From: JAJYSO01 sp964495935
GTDB taxonomy: Bacteria > Bacteroidota > Bacteroidia > Flavobacteriales > Flavobacteriaceae
Assembly: GCA_964495935.1 (NCBI GenBank)
Contig: CAZBXQ010000004.1
Coordinates: 1 to 64,000 of the forward strand
Direction of reading: 5' to 3'
DNA: 64,000 nucleotides
Shown here: positions 43,248 through 53,474 of the stretch, piece by piece
Layout: every line of letters starts with the position of its first letter
Position numbering within the stretch: position 1 is the first letter of the stretch
Notes under the pieces: model-generated
Database searches by the model: none
The model's input: the letters and a program-made list of their open reading frames with translations, nothing else
Told to the model about the DNA's origin: nothing
Program-made: the position numbers and the translations under genes

Positions 43248-46200
43248 TTAGAAACTAACCGTCAAGTTAAAGATAAATTCCCGTGATGAGGGGAAAGTAA
43301 GGTACTCAAAGCCGTTGGCATTCGTTCCGGTTGCATACGTGGCTTCCGGATCGATTCCTTTTACCTTGCTGTAAATCATCCATGCATTGTTCATCGAGAA
43401 GGACAACCGCACACTGTTTAACGGAGTATTCTCCATTAAAGTTTTTGGGAATGTATAGCCCAGCTGAACATTTCGCAACCGGATATTCGTGGCATCAAAA
43501 ACATTTTCTTCGGTTATCCCCAAGGTTGTACCTCCTGCAGAAGCTGTTCTTCTCCAATAATTTTGCGGAGTAACTTCGGTGGTGTTGGGACTGAAGGATC
43601 CATCCTCATTTTCAATGACGGCATCGACCACGAAGTTATTGCGTTCTCCATTAACTACTGTTTCTGCAGCCAAGCCATTGAATTTTAACTCATTCATGGT
43701 TCCGGAATAGAATTTTCCGCCAAATCGTCCATCCACTTGGAAGGAAAGATCAAAGTTTTTATAGGTAAAGGTATTGGTCAATCCTATATTTGCGCGTGGT
43801 GATTGATCACCTAAATCTACGCGTTCATTAGCTGCAAAAGGCAGTCCGTCGCCATCGACGATCAATTTTCCAAAGTATTCACTGGATTCGTCTTCTACCC
43901 GGGCATATTTTGTTCCTCGGATGACACCATAACGGCCTCCCACTTCTGCATTGATATTAACATTGTCAAATCCTCCCAGATTGTAGGTGCTGACTCCCTC
44001 TGCGAGTTCGATAATCTTATTTTTATTACTGGAAAAATTCGCATTAAAATTCCATCGGAAATCCGGTTTGTCAAAGATGTTGGCATTGACGGTGACTTCC
44101 AGTCCTTGATTCTGAATATCCCCGGCGTTGATCATACGGCTGCTATATCCGGATAGCGGGTTCATCGGTAATCCTATTAACTGTCTTCGGGCGTGGGTGT
44201 CATAGTAGTTCACATCCAGATCAACGGCATTAAAAAATCGCAGGTTGACACCAAATTCATAAGTTTTCAGCGATTCGGCCCGTACGTTTCGATTTAAAAG
44301 TGTCGATCCGGCAGAAGCGGTTAAGTTCCCCAGCGGGTCGTGGCCAATGGAATATACATTGTCCAGACTGTAAGGATCCAGCGAGTTTCCGGTTTCGGCA
44401 TAAGAACCTCGGATCTTGGCAAAGTTGATGACCTCACCAAAAGGCTTACTATCCCATACTTTTCTAAACATATCGGTAAGGACCAAAGAAGTACTTACCG
44501 AGGGGTAAAAGTAGGAACGATTTTCTTTTGACATGGTCGAGGACCAGTCATTACGAGCGGTGGCGTTAATAAACCAGAACCCGTTATAATCGATATCCAA
44601 GGTCGCAAAAGCAGAATTAATTTGCTGTCTTGAGATGTTTTCCTCGCCGTTGGGCCGCCCTTCCACATCATTACTTACGGTAAAGTAATTGGGGATATCG
44701 AGAATAACCCCCAGATTGGCACTGTTGCTCTTACGTCGCATGATTTGTCCAAAGGCAGAGAGCGATCCGCTCCAATTACCGATCAAATTGTCTTTGTGGA
44801 GGTTCAAACTGGCGATAAAGTTATCCTCCTGGAATCGGTCCAATCCGGTGTGGTACTGATTGTCTGCCGGCCCTCCGGTATATACTTTTCGCTCGGTTTT
44901 AGTGGTGTACATATCCGATCCCACCTTAACGTGTACATTCGCCCAGTCGGTAAAATCATAACCGATATCTCCGTTAATCATAAATCGGTTTCGTACGTCC
45001 TTATTGGTATTGTTGTAAACCGCCCAGTAGGGATTTCCTAAGTCGTTGGGAATATACCAGTTGGAGTCGGCATCGGTGCCCAATTCATCCATTCCGGCCT
45101 CAAAGGCAGTAATATCCAAGTTTCTCGGGGTGAGCAGAACACCGCCGTAGTAACTTTGGTCGTGCCCTCCAAAGGGTCGGTTTTTTACATGGGAGTTGAT
45201 ATACTGAATTTTGACATCAGTGGACCAGCGGTTCTCTTCTCCATACCGTGTTGTCACCCGCGTAGTAGCGTTTAGACGATCCAATTTGGAGTTGGGAACC
45301 ATTCCTTTGTCGGTGACATAGCTCAAGGAGGAAAAGATTCCGGTATTGTCACCTACCATCTTTTGCAAGGTGATGGTATTGTTTTGCGTGATCCCGGTAT
45401 CAAAGAAATTTTTGAGGTTGTCGTAGGTTCGTAAAGGAACCTGATTTCCGGTGTAATCCTCAACGCTTTGTCCTTCGATTTTGGCTCCCCAGCTGGATCC
45501 TGAATCTTTTATAAAATCACCATCGCTTCCCTGTGAGAAATCGTTTTGAAGAGCGGGATGGCCCATCATGGAAACAATGTTTAGGGTGCTGGAGTAAGTG
45601 ATTCCGGCTCCCCGGGTCATTTTCCCTTGTTTGGTGGTGATTTCGATAACTCCGTTACCGGCCCGAGATCCGTAGAGTGCCGAAGCAGCTCCTCCCTTTA
45701 ATACGGTAATATCGGCGATATCTTCGGGATTGAGGTCGGCCAGACCGTTACCAAAGTCAATCGAAGGGTTCCAAAAATCGTTGTTGGAGGCTCCGACAAA
45801 GTTGGACATCGGCATCCCATCGACTACAATTAAGGGCTGGTTGTCTCCGGTTAACGAATTGAATCCCCGCAGGATGATCTTTGAGGATCCGGCCGGACCG
45901 TTGTGAGATTTAGACAGGTTTAGTCCACTTACTTTACCGGCCAAAGCATCGGTAACGTTAGTGGTTCGAGCCTCGACTAATTGCTCCCCGGATACATTTT
46001 CAAAAGTGTATCCCAGTGCTTTCCGCTCTTTTTTGATTCCATACGCCGTAATCACGGTTTCTTCAAGGGCTTCAGAGCTGACTTCCATGCTGACATTAAT
46101 CTGATTACTGCTGCCGACCGTAATTTCCTGTTCTGAAAATCCGATCGAGCTAAAGACTAAAACAGCTCCTTCTTCCACATCAATAGAATAGTTTCCGTCA

Positions 46201-46373
46201 AAATCGGAAGTGGTTCCCCGCTGGGTACCTTGAACCTGAATATTGACACCGGGTAGCGGGAGTTCATGGTCATCTACCACGGTACCGGAGACTACTTTTG
46301 TTTGCTGAGCAAAGGTGAGTTGAATCACCAATGTCATACATAGCAATAAGGTTGATCTTAATGTTGAATTCAT
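43248..46373 (-). CDS. SusC/RagA family TonB-linked outer-membrane channel
   Basis: 1041 residues. Signal peptide MNSTLRSTLLLCMTLVIQLTFA; CarboxypepD_reg-like domain with VSGTVVDDHELPLPGVNIQVQGT (about 28-110); TonB-box-like segment EETVITAYGIKKE; plug with VDGMPMSNF and TVLKGGAASALYGSRAGNGVIEITTK; then a 22-strand barrel ending EFIFNLTVSF with a terminal phenylalanine. It moves captured ligand across the outer membrane using TonB energy. A -7 box and an inverted repeat precede it. Confidence 0.95.
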   Translation of the reverse strand: MNSTLRSTLLLCMTLVIQLTFAQQTKVVSGTVVDDHELPLPGVNIQVQGTQRGTTSDFDGNYSIDVEEGAVLVFSSIGFSEQEITVGSSNQINVSMEVSSEALEETVITAYGIKKERKALGYTFENVSGEQLVEARTTNVTDALAGKVSGLNLSKSHNGPAGSSKIILRGFNSLTGDNQPLIVVDGMPMSNFVGASNNDFWNPSIDFGNGLADLNPEDIADITVLKGGAASALYGSRAGNGVIEITTKQGKMTRGAGITYSSTLNIVSMMGHPALQNDFSQGSDGDFIKDSGSSWGAKIEGQSVEDYTGNQVPLRTYDNLKNFFDTGITQNNTITLQKMVGDNTGIFSSLSYVTDKGMVPNSKLDRLNATTRVTTRYGEENRWSTDVKIQYINSHVKNRPFGGHDQSYYGGVLLTPRNLDITAFEAGMDELGTDADSNWYIPNDLGNPYWAVYNNTNKDVRNRFMINGDIGYDFTDWANVHVKVGSDMYTTKTERKVYTGGPADNQYHTGLDRFQEDNFIASLNLHKDNLIGNWSGSLSAFGQIMRRKSNSANLGVILDIPNYFTVSNDVEGRPNGEENISRQQINSAFATLDIDYNGFWFINATARNDWSSTMSKENRSYFYPSVSTSLVLTDMFRKVWDSKPFGEVINFAKIRGSYAETGNSLDPYSLDNVYSIGHDPLGNLTASAGSTLLNRNVRAESLKTYEFGVNLRFFNAVDLDVNYYDTHARRQLIGLPMNPLSGYSSRMINAGDIQNQGLEVTVNANIFDKPDFRWNFNANFSSNKNKIIELAEGVSTYNLGGFDNVNINAEVGGRYGVIRGTKYARVEDESSEYFGKLIVDGDGLPFAANERVDLGDQSPRANIGLTNTFTYKNFDLSFQVDGRFGGKFYSGTMNELKFNGLAAETVVNGERNNFVVDAVIENEDGSFSPNTTEVTPQNYWRRTASAGGTTLGITEENVFDATNIRLRNVQLGYTFPKTLMENTPLNSVRLSFSMNNAWMIYSKVKGIDPEATYATGTNANGFEYLTFPSSREFIFNLTVSF

Positions 46374-46933
46374 AATTTCTAAATTAGAGTAATTGTTAAT
46401 TCCATATTAAATCAAAAGATTTATATAATTCATTTTATTTGGTCTGATCTTGATAATCGGTTTATTATACTATCGATAATCAAGCGACCCTGCAAATATA
46501 AGATTCAAATTAATTTATTAAAACATTAAGAAGTATTTTTTATTATGTTAAAATAAAATTGAATCTTCTATGTGTTTGTGAATATCATATTATTATTACA
46601 TAATTATTGAGTTTTATTTAATTATTATTATAATGCTAAAATGAAATGATATTTTGATCCATATAATTATTACAGATATATAATCTTTTAATATTTAATA
46701 GAATGAATTAGGTTTAAATTGAAATTGAGTTTATTGGGTATTGTTAACTGGATTATAAAATGTTATATAATTGATGATTTGACATTTATGAAGGTGACAA
46801 ATAAATGGGTTGAAGTAGGAAATCAAGGGGGAGGTTTGGAACTGAGGAAGAGATTGAAGGTATGGGGCTTTATCCAAAGTTCACGAGTAATCGCCGATAG
46901 TGATTCTGTATAACGATTTTTTGTCATGAGGTA
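46374..46933. other. 560-bp AT-rich interval between the regulator and SusC genes
   Basis: Holds the minus-strand susC promoter box TATATTTG (46493-46500) and the inverted repeat at 46449-46484. The rest is strongly AT-rich (many ATTATTA steps) with a 64-codon plus-strand frame at 46719-46913 that I do not believe. Confidence 0.5.
46449..46500 (-). promoter_or_regulatory. promoter and operator-like inverted repeat of the first susC gene
   Basis: On the minus strand TATATTTG (46500-46493) is a -7 box. Just downstream, around the expected start of transcription, lie arms CTTGATAATCG (46449-46459) and CGATAATCAAG (46474-46484), an inverted repeat matching in at least ten positions. Position at the start site suits a repressor site or an early RNA hairpin. 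Confidence 0.5.
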
Positions 46934-47662
46934 TCAGGACTTGATTTTACTGTTGAAAACAGAATCAAAATGAGGTTCCAAATGCTGGCGCATGGCATTT
47001 CTAAACGTTTCGGGGGTTCCTAATCGTAGATTTTCCATAAGCATGCGGTGCGTAACAAACTGGCCGGAAGAATAGTTGTAATTAAAATCTTTCGACGTGT
47101 TTTTTTGGTTAACATACTCAAAAAGAGGGAGTAACAAACGCTGGAAGCGTTGCAGGGTCCTGTTCTTGGAGATCTGGTACAGCTTCCCGTGAAAGGCGAT
47201 TTCCTTATCTAAACTAAAATAGGCTTTTTGCACCTCTTCCTCGGCTTCTTCTTTTTTTACAATTTCTTCCAATTCCTCCAGATCCCGGGCCGTCTTGTTT
47301 TCAAATAGAAAATCGGCCATTCCCATTTCTAAAATCAATCGTAATTCAAATAGATTTTGGAGCGTTGTTGAACCCAATAGCCCCGAATCGAGTATGCGCT
47401 CAAAATTATTGATAAAATCGGGTTCGACTAAAATCATCCCCCGATGCTTTTTGGATTCCACGAGTCCCAGCGTACGCAATCTGGATAATGCTTCTCTAAT
47501 CACGGTGCGACTTACGTTTAACGATTCTGCCAACTCGATTTCCTTGGGGATACGATCCCCGGGTTCCAATTCATTGTCCTTTAAAAAATCAAGCAGGGTA
47601 AGTTCGACCCGATCGACTAATGTGAGGGTTTCTACGGGTTTTAAATTCTTATGTTTCTTCAT
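46934..47662 (-). CDS. FadR-subfamily GntR transcription regulator (FCD domain)
   Basis: 242 residues. Winged helix at residues 12-80 with EPGDRIPKEIELAESLNVSRTVIREALSRLRTLGLVESKKHRGMIL. The C-terminal FCD domain keeps the metal-binding set D152, H158, H205 and H227 (LDKEIAFHGKLY, THRMLM, MRQHLEPHFD). FCD regulators sense small carboxylates or sugar acids and often repress uptake and catabolic operons; NanR, the sialic-acid repressor of E. coli, belongs here. Placed between two SusCD systems, one with sialidase and NanM genes, it is a good candidate for their regulator; that is inference. Confidence 0.92.
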   Translation of the reverse strand: MKKHKNLKPVETLTLVDRVELTLLDFLKDNELEPGDRIPKEIELAESLNVSRTVIREALSRLRTLGLVESKKHRGMILVEPDFINNFERILDSGLLGSTTLQNLFELRLILEMGMADFLFENKTARDLEELEEIVKKEEAEEEVQKAYFSLDKEIAFHGKLYQISKNRTLQRFQRLLLPLFEYVNQKNTSKDFNYNYSSGQFVTHRMLMENLRLGTPETFRNAMRQHLEPHFDSVFNSKIKS

Positions 47663-48379
47663 ATTCTAAACCAATGCATTATGTATGATATGTAAAATAA
47701 TAAACTGTCGATAAATTTAGTTTGAGAGTGTATCATTTATGATGTAAGCGTATGATTTTCGGAGAATAAAGTACCGCACCCCGAACATATTAACAGCTCC
47801 ACGGGCTCGGATCTATTTTGCCTTTGTCGGTTGCTGAACCGTTGAAAACCGGGTTTTTGACTTGAGCCTTATCCGTTTTTACAACAACCTTAGAAAGGAA
47901 TATCCAAGCTTCTGTTTTTCTTCTTTTAGTTCTTTCGGACGAATTAAAAAATAAATGCCCTTGATTTTCTGTTAGGGGAAAGGCAAAACAGGAGTATTTT
48001 TAAATTCGTAAAATAATAAAAACACTTCTATAAATTTAATGGCGTCCTGTTTTTCAAGTAACGTATCAACGTAGCATTAATTCCCTCTAAAATTATAAAG
48101 ATTTATAAAAGAGGCCTCTAAAATGATAATTTTTTTGAGTTTAAACAAGGAAATAACCGCTTAATTTTTAGAGGGTCTGAAGAATGACATGTAAAATATT
48201 GTTGGCCGGCAAGCGTTAAAAAGTTAATAAGATACTGACTTAAAGAGAGATATATCTGGTTTTATAATACTTGTATATATGTATGTCATAATGATTTTTT
48301 TATAGAGTGTATAAACTCTTGTTTAGATAAAATTATTATATATTCCTTATAAGTTGTAAGAATAAATAATTTTAAAAAC

Positions 48380-48402
48380 GGTCTCTAAAATGGTTTAAGA
48401 CC
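48380..48402 (+). other. stem-loop in the susC leader
   Basis: GGTCTCTAAA and TTTAAGACC pair over nine positions with one bulged C and loop ATGG. Confidence 0.4.
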
Positions 48403-48578
48403 TTGTAAATCTTATAAAATACCAAGATATTAATAATAGATTTATTGAACAAAATTCTGTTTATCAGCATTATATAATAAAAATATAAAATTTAAGGGAA
48501 GTTGATAATATGTGTAGGGTGGGTTCAAGTGCTATCTTTATGAACAGAAAATTTATCTAATTTTATATTTATTTAACT

Positions 48579-48597
48579 TATTATGTGTTACATAATA
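48579..48597 (+). promoter_or_regulatory. candidate FadR/NanR-type operator
   Basis: TATTATGTGTTACATAATA is a perfect palindrome, 8-base arms around GTT. Its core TGT-GTT-ACA fits the GT-N3-AC pattern bound by FadR-subfamily GntR regulators. It is 52 bases before the second susC start, and a TATATCTTG promoter-like box (about 48605-48615) follows it. Confidence 0.55.
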
Positions 48598-48648
48598 CTT
48601 TTTATTATATCTTGCGAGTGTTAATTAAGAATTAAATTTTGTTGTTCT

Positions 48649-51600
48649 ATGAAATCACTAACACTTATTAATTTAAAAAGAGGAACTCTTTTTAGGATGT
48701 GCCCGGGTAGTTCTTTAAAGTTGAGGACTTGCCTGCTATTCCTTTTTTGTTTTGGCCTTGGTTTTGCGGTCACTGCTCAGGAAAGGGAGCTTTCCGGCGT
48801 TATTAATGATAATAATGGCGTTCCCTTGCCCGGTGTAAACGTAGTTATTGAAGGTACGGATACCGGTACACAAACAGATTTTGATGGAAACTTCAGTATT
48901 ACCGTACAGAACGGGGATGTTTTAAAATTTAACTTTATCGGGTTTAAAGAAGAAAAAATAACCGTTGATGAGAATCTGCAAAATGTAGAATTGACGCTGG
49001 AGGAAGATATCGGTACCTTAGATGAGGTAGTGGTAACGGGATACGGACGCCAAACGCGAAATACCTTAACCACGGCAATTTCTAAGATGGATACCGAAGT
49101 ACTGCAAACTTCTACACGATCGAATGCGGCGACGGCTCTACAAGGTGAAGTGCCGGGTTTACGGATTGCTAATACCACCGGGCAGCCGGGTTCGACGCCC
49201 CGAATACAACTTCGAGGGGGAACTGATTTTGACGGGAGTGGTAGTCCGCTGATTTTGATTGATGGAGTACCCGGTTCTTTTTATGCCTTAAACTCAGACG
49301 ATATTGAATCGATGGAGGTATTGAAAGATGCTGCGGCAACGGCAATTTATGGAGCTCGTGCAGCAAATGGAGTAATTCTGATTACAACCAAAACGGGAAA
49401 GGCCGGAAAATCCAGTATTACCTATAAGCAGAAATATAGTTTTAACTTTAAGAGGACCGCGGGACCTTATATAGGCGCCGAGGATTTTATCCGATATAAC
49501 CGTCAAGCCGTAGCCTATTATCGAGAGGTTCAAAATGACCCCAATGGATTCAGTAACTTTTTAGACGGAGCACTGGCTTTTGGAACCGGAAACAATGCAA
49601 TAAATTCAAATTTTACCGTTCAGTTTTTAAATGATGACAATCGTTACCTCCTCAATCAGCCGGGATGGGCTACTATGGAGGATCCCCTGAATCCCGGGAA
49701 GGAAATCCTGTTTATGGATACCCGAATGGGAGAGGAAATTTGGCAACATAGTATGTCAAAGGATCATTATTTATCCTTTCAAGGTGGGAATGAAAAAGGA
49801 ACCTATTATGCCAGTATGGGCTATCTGGATAACGAAGGGTTAATCTTAGGATCGGGTTTTGAACGATTTTCGGGAAAATTTACCGGATCTTATAAGATTA
49901 AGGATAATTTTAAAGTGAATTCCAGTTTGATCTATGGGCATTCCAAGCTTCACCAGAGTCCGTTAGGCGATAATAATACCGTTTTTCACCGATTTGCCGG
50001 GCAGGCCCCCACGGCTCGTATCTATGTGAATAACCCGGATGGAACATTGAGTGATGAATTACAACCCGGAACCAATAGAGGATTTGGAAACCCGTTGTAC
50101 TATCAGGATAAATTTATTCGTAACAATCTGGAGCAACGCTTAACAGCAACAATGGGATTTGAATGGAATATTATTCCGGATTTAACATTGACGGCAAACG
50201 GAAGCCATTTTGCCATTAATAACCTTTATGAAAATTTTGATAAGGCCTTTATGAATGCCGGAAATTTTGATGATACCCGATGGGCTCAGGATATTGTGGA
50301 GAAGACCAGAACACTTCAAATGAATGCTTCTTTAAATTACCGGAAGGGATTTGGAAATCATCATTTTGATGCTTTACTCGGTACGGAGTATTACAACAAT
50401 CAGAGTTATAGTCTTTCGGCATCTACAAAAAACTCACCAACCGATATTATTCACACGTTGAATGCCGGAGCCGAGGCTAATGGTGTTCCCTCGAGCTCCA
50501 GAAGCCGGCATGTAATTACTTCTCTGTTTGGTCGCTTAAATTATGACTTTGATAGTCGTTTCTTGTTGCAATTTAACTTCCGCTACGATGGGTCTTCCCG
50601 ACTGGATCAAAATAAATTTGGATTCTTTCCGGGGATTTCTGTGGGTTGGAATGCCCATGACGAAGATTTCTTCCAAAACTGGGGGGTAAGTAATGTGGTG
50701 AGTAAGTTGAAACCCCGAATTAGCTATGGAGTCAATGGGAATGTCGATGTTTTGGGTAATTATACGGTTTTTGGTGCTTATGGAAGTCAGAGAGTCTATG
50801 ATGGACAAACCGGATATGTCAATACTTCCTTACCACTCCCCAATTTAAAGTGGGAGAAGTCAAAAACGCTAAACTTTGGATTGGATTTTTCTTTGTTTGA
50901 TGATCGATTGAGTTTTATGGCGGATTATTTTATTCGTGACGTGGAAAATAAACTCTCAGGCTTGCTCTTGCCACACTGGACCGGATTTAGCAGTATCACC
51001 GTCAATAACGGAACCCTTCGAAACAAAGGGTTTGAGTTGGAAATGAATGCCAGTATTATAAATACGGCCGATTTTCAATGGAATCTTCGGGGGAATCTGG
51101 CAACGATTAAAAACTATGCCCACAAGCTTCCTCAAAACGATAATGAAAGAAATCGACAGGGAGGTACCCAAATTTATAATCCGAAGACCGGAGAAATTGA
51201 ATGGGTAGGAGGACTGCAAGAAGGCCAGCGTGTGGGTCAAGACTTGGTAATTACCTACGTACAGGATCACATCTATCGCGATCAGGCCGATGTTGATAAG
51301 GATGCTGATGTTGTAGATGAATTGCTTCCCAACCCAACCAAGCGTTATCCCGGAGATGTCGCATGGGTAGATGTCAATGGAGATCGTGTTATCAATACAT
51401 TGGATCGACAAGTCATTGGAAGAACAACTCCCGATTTCTATGGAGGCGTTTCAACGGATGTACATTATAAAAACTTGAGCCTTTATGTTAAAACGGATTT
51501 TTCAATGGGCGCACTTTCCTATAACCATATCCGAGGAAAAGGATTGATGCAGACCCAGGGAAATGAGAATCAGGACACAAAAGTATTGGAGTCCTGGACT

Positions 51601-51924
51601 CCGGAAAATCGAGATACCGATGTTCCTCGGTTGGTTTTTGTGGATGCTCAAAACAATATAAAAAGAGGAAGTGAGCTTGTCGTCAACAGTCATTTTTGGG
51701 AGAATGCTGACTATTTGGCACTGCGAGAAGTCACGTTGAGTTATAATTTGCCGGTACAAAAGTGGTTTAATAATTCCATCGATCAGTTGGAAATTTATGT
51801 GACCGGCTCTAACCTCTATTACTTTACGGGATATAGCGGTCCTATGCCCGAGAATCCGGGATATCAATATGGGGAATTTCCCTTGCCGAGAACACTAACC
51901 TTAGGATTTAATCTAACCTTTTAA
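48649..51924 (+). CDS. SusC/RagA family TonB-linked outer-membrane channel of the sialoglycan locus
   Basis: 1091 residues. A long N-region precedes the signal core (LRTCLLFLFCFGLGFAVTAQE). Then comes the CarboxypepD_reg-like domain (SGVINDNNGVPLPGVNVVIEGTDTGTQTDFDGNFSI), the TonB-box-like LDEVVVTGYGRQTR, the plug (LILIDGVPGSFY, MEVLKDAAATAIYGARAANGVILITTK) and a barrel ending TLTLGFNLTF. By context it should import sialic acid or sialylated/desialylated glycans, the role NanO plays in Tannerella; no motif proves the ligand. It is 9 bases ahead of its SusD partner. Confidence 0.95.
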   Translation: MKSLTLINLKRGTLFRMCPGSSLKLRTCLLFLFCFGLGFAVTAQERELSGVINDNNGVPLPGVNVVIEGTDTGTQTDFDGNFSITVQNGDVLKFNFIGFKEEKITVDENLQNVELTLEEDIGTLDEVVVTGYGRQTRNTLTTAISKMDTEVLQTSTRSNAATALQGEVPGLRIANTTGQPGSTPRIQLRGGTDFDGSGSPLILIDGVPGSFYALNSDDIESMEVLKDAAATAIYGARAANGVILITTKTGKAGKSSITYKQKYSFNFKRTAGPYIGAEDFIRYNRQAVAYYREVQNDPNGFSNFLDGALAFGTGNNAINSNFTVQFLNDDNRYLLNQPGWATMEDPLNPGKEILFMDTRMGEEIWQHSMSKDHYLSFQGGNEKGTYYASMGYLDNEGLILGSGFERFSGKFTGSYKIKDNFKVNSSLIYGHSKLHQSPLGDNNTVFHRFAGQAPTARIYVNNPDGTLSDELQPGTNRGFGNPLYYQDKFIRNNLEQRLTATMGFEWNIIPDLTLTANGSHFAINNLYENFDKAFMNAGNFDDTRWAQDIVEKTRTLQMNASLNYRKGFGNHHFDALLGTEYYNNQSYSLSASTKNSPTDIIHTLNAGAEANGVPSSSRSRHVITSLFGRLNYDFDSRFLLQFNFRYDGSSRLDQNKFGFFPGISVGWNAHDEDFFQNWGVSNVVSKLKPRISYGVNGNVDVLGNYTVFGAYGSQRVYDGQTGYVNTSLPLPNLKWEKSKTLNFGLDFSLFDDRLSFMADYFIRDVENKLSGLLLPHWTGFSSITVNNGTLRNKGFELEMNASIINTADFQWNLRGNLATIKNYAHKLPQNDNERNRQGGTQIYNPKTGEIEWVGGLQEGQRVGQDLVITYVQDHIYRDQADVDKDADVVDELLPNPTKRYPGDVAWVDVNGDRVINTLDRQVIGRTTPDFYGGVSTDVHYKNLSLYVKTDFSMGALSYNHIRGKGLMQTQGNENQDTKVLESWTPENRDTDVPRLVFVDAQNNIKRGSELVVNSHFWENADYLALREVTLSYNLPVQKWFNNSIDQLEIYVTGSNLYYFTGYSGPMPENPGYQYGEFPLPRTLTLGFNLTF

Positions 51925-51933
51925 AAAATTATT

Positions 51934-53439
51934 ATGCGTAATTATATAACTTTAATTTTGGCCGTTCTTACACTGGTTTCGTGTAAAGATGAATTAGAAT
52001 TAAGCAATCCAAGTGGTTTGGATAATACCGTGGTTTGGAGTGGAGGCGTGGATGGTGCTCGAGCGGTTCATAACGGGCTATATGGAGCCTTACGAGGGCA
52101 GATGAATACAATCTGGAGCCTGGGTGCCATGCGCAGTGATGTATGGGGAGGAAGAACTTTCGAATCTCCTTTTGACGAAAACCTGTATAAAAATCAAATT
52201 ACGGTTTCTACTGCTCCTTTTACACCTTGGGGTAATTTCTATGGAAGAATTCATCAGGTTAACGATTTTATTGAGCATGTGACCGACCTGGATTTTGATG
52301 ATGAAAGCGAGAAAAATCATTATTTGGGAGAAGCCTACGGGATTCGTGCTTTTTACTATTATATCCTTTTGAAAACGTGGGGGCCGGTGGTTATCAGTGA
52401 CCAGACCTTTGTAAGTGAAGGCGATTTTGACCCTTCCAATGTAGAAGGATTGAGTCGTCCGCGTTCTTCTGAAGCAGAAGTAATGGATTTTATAAAACAG
52501 GATATCGAGCGTTCTTTGAGTGCTTTTGGCGATGACGATTCTTTTTGGCAGGGTAATAAAAATTATTGGTCAAAAGCAGCTACCCTGGCCCTGAAAGGAG
52601 ATGTTTATATTTGGTCGGGTACTCTGATGGGAGGAGGTGATGGCGATTTTACAACCGCCAAAAACGCTTTGAACAAAGTTGCCGCTACCGGAATTAGTTT
52701 GGTGGACAATTATGAGGATCTATGGGGAGCTGATAATGAAAACAATGCTGAATTTATCTTTGCTATTCAGTATGCTCAGGATGAGGCGACTAATTTCTTC
52801 AATAGCTATACCGGCAGAGGAACCGAAATTCATCCGAAATTTGATTCCCGGGGAAATTCTATGGACGGATTGATTATTGCCGGAGGAAATCGATATGGAC
52901 CCAGTGATAAGACCATTGAGATATTGGATGATAATAGAGACAGCCGAAAACTGGCTACTTTTATCTATCTATATGATGACGGGAGTGGGTATAGTCATTT
53001 TAACAATAACCAATATTTTGGTTCCATCCTCAATAAATTTCTCGGACGCGTAGATGGAGCTCAACGAATATTTGACAGCGATTTGCCGATTTATCGATAT
53101 GCCGATGTGCTGCTCATGCTGGCAGAAGCAAAAAACCATCTTCATGAAGATCCGTCAGATGAGATTAACCGCATTCGAAAACGAGCTTATGGCGATAACT
53201 ATGATAATAGCGTTGCTTATACAAACGGCTCCGAGATTGCGAATGCAAATGCCATTCTCGATGAACGCTATAAAGAATTTGTGGCGGAAGGAAAAAGATG
53301 GTGGGATTTAAGAAGAGCGGGAGATCAATTCGTTTTGGACAATGTGGAATTTATCGATGATACCAATGCATTATTACTGCCCATCAGTAGTGATATGATG
53401 GGTTCAAATCCCGAATTGGAACAGACTCCGGGCTGGTAA
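51934..53439 (+). CDS. SusD/RagB family nutrient-binding lipoprotein of the sialoglycan locus
   Basis: 501 residues. Lipobox LTLVSC gives lipidated C17. The SusD fold is shown by VHNGLYGALRGQ, YLGEAYGIRAFYYYILLKTWGPVVI (TPR helix) and, near the end, YRYADVLLMLAEAKNHL with INRIRKRAYG and ERYKEFVAEGKRWWDLRRAG. It should bind glycan at the cell surface for the SusC channel; an equivalent of NanU is possible from context only. Confidence 0.95.
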   Translation: MRNYITLILAVLTLVSCKDELELSNPSGLDNTVVWSGGVDGARAVHNGLYGALRGQMNTIWSLGAMRSDVWGGRTFESPFDENLYKNQITVSTAPFTPWGNFYGRIHQVNDFIEHVTDLDFDDESEKNHYLGEAYGIRAFYYYILLKTWGPVVISDQTFVSEGDFDPSNVEGLSRPRSSEAEVMDFIKQDIERSLSAFGDDDSFWQGNKNYWSKAATLALKGDVYIWSGTLMGGGDGDFTTAKNALNKVAATGISLVDNYEDLWGADNENNAEFIFAIQYAQDEATNFFNSYTGRGTEIHPKFDSRGNSMDGLIIAGGNRYGPSDKTIEILDDNRDSRKLATFIYLYDDGSGYSHFNNNQYFGSILNKFLGRVDGAQRIFDSDLPIYRYADVLLMLAEAKNHLHEDPSDEINRIRKRAYGDNYDNSVAYTNGSEIANANAILDERYKEFVAEGKRWWDLRRAGDQFVLDNVEFIDDTNALLLPISSDMMGSNPELEQTPGW

Positions 53440-53474
53440 TAAACAAGAGATCCTAACGTATGATTTCTTTGATC

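Larger units (their letters stand above)
47663..48648. other. 986-bp regulatory interval upstream of the sialoglycan locus
   Basis: No gene seen. Contents: three copies of the motif CTCTAAAAT (48085, 48116, 48383) plus an inverted near-copy (48163-48175); a hairpin GGTCTCTAAA/TTTAAGACC at 48380-48402; a perfect 19-base palindrome at 48579-48597; and AT-rich sequence around them. Long leaders like this are usual ahead of tightly controlled SusC genes. Confidence 0.55.

Noticed and set aside
41315..46373. First SusCD pair as part of the sialoglycan locus
   Set aside because: It is on the opposite strand beyond the regulator gene, belongs to the SusD-like_2 group, and has no glycosidase beside it; a functional link is possible but not supported.
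46719..46913. A 64-codon plus-strand open frame between the regulator and susC genes
   Set aside because: No recognisable family, no promoter box, unlikely composition, and it lies in AT-rich regulatory sequence where random frames of this size are expected.
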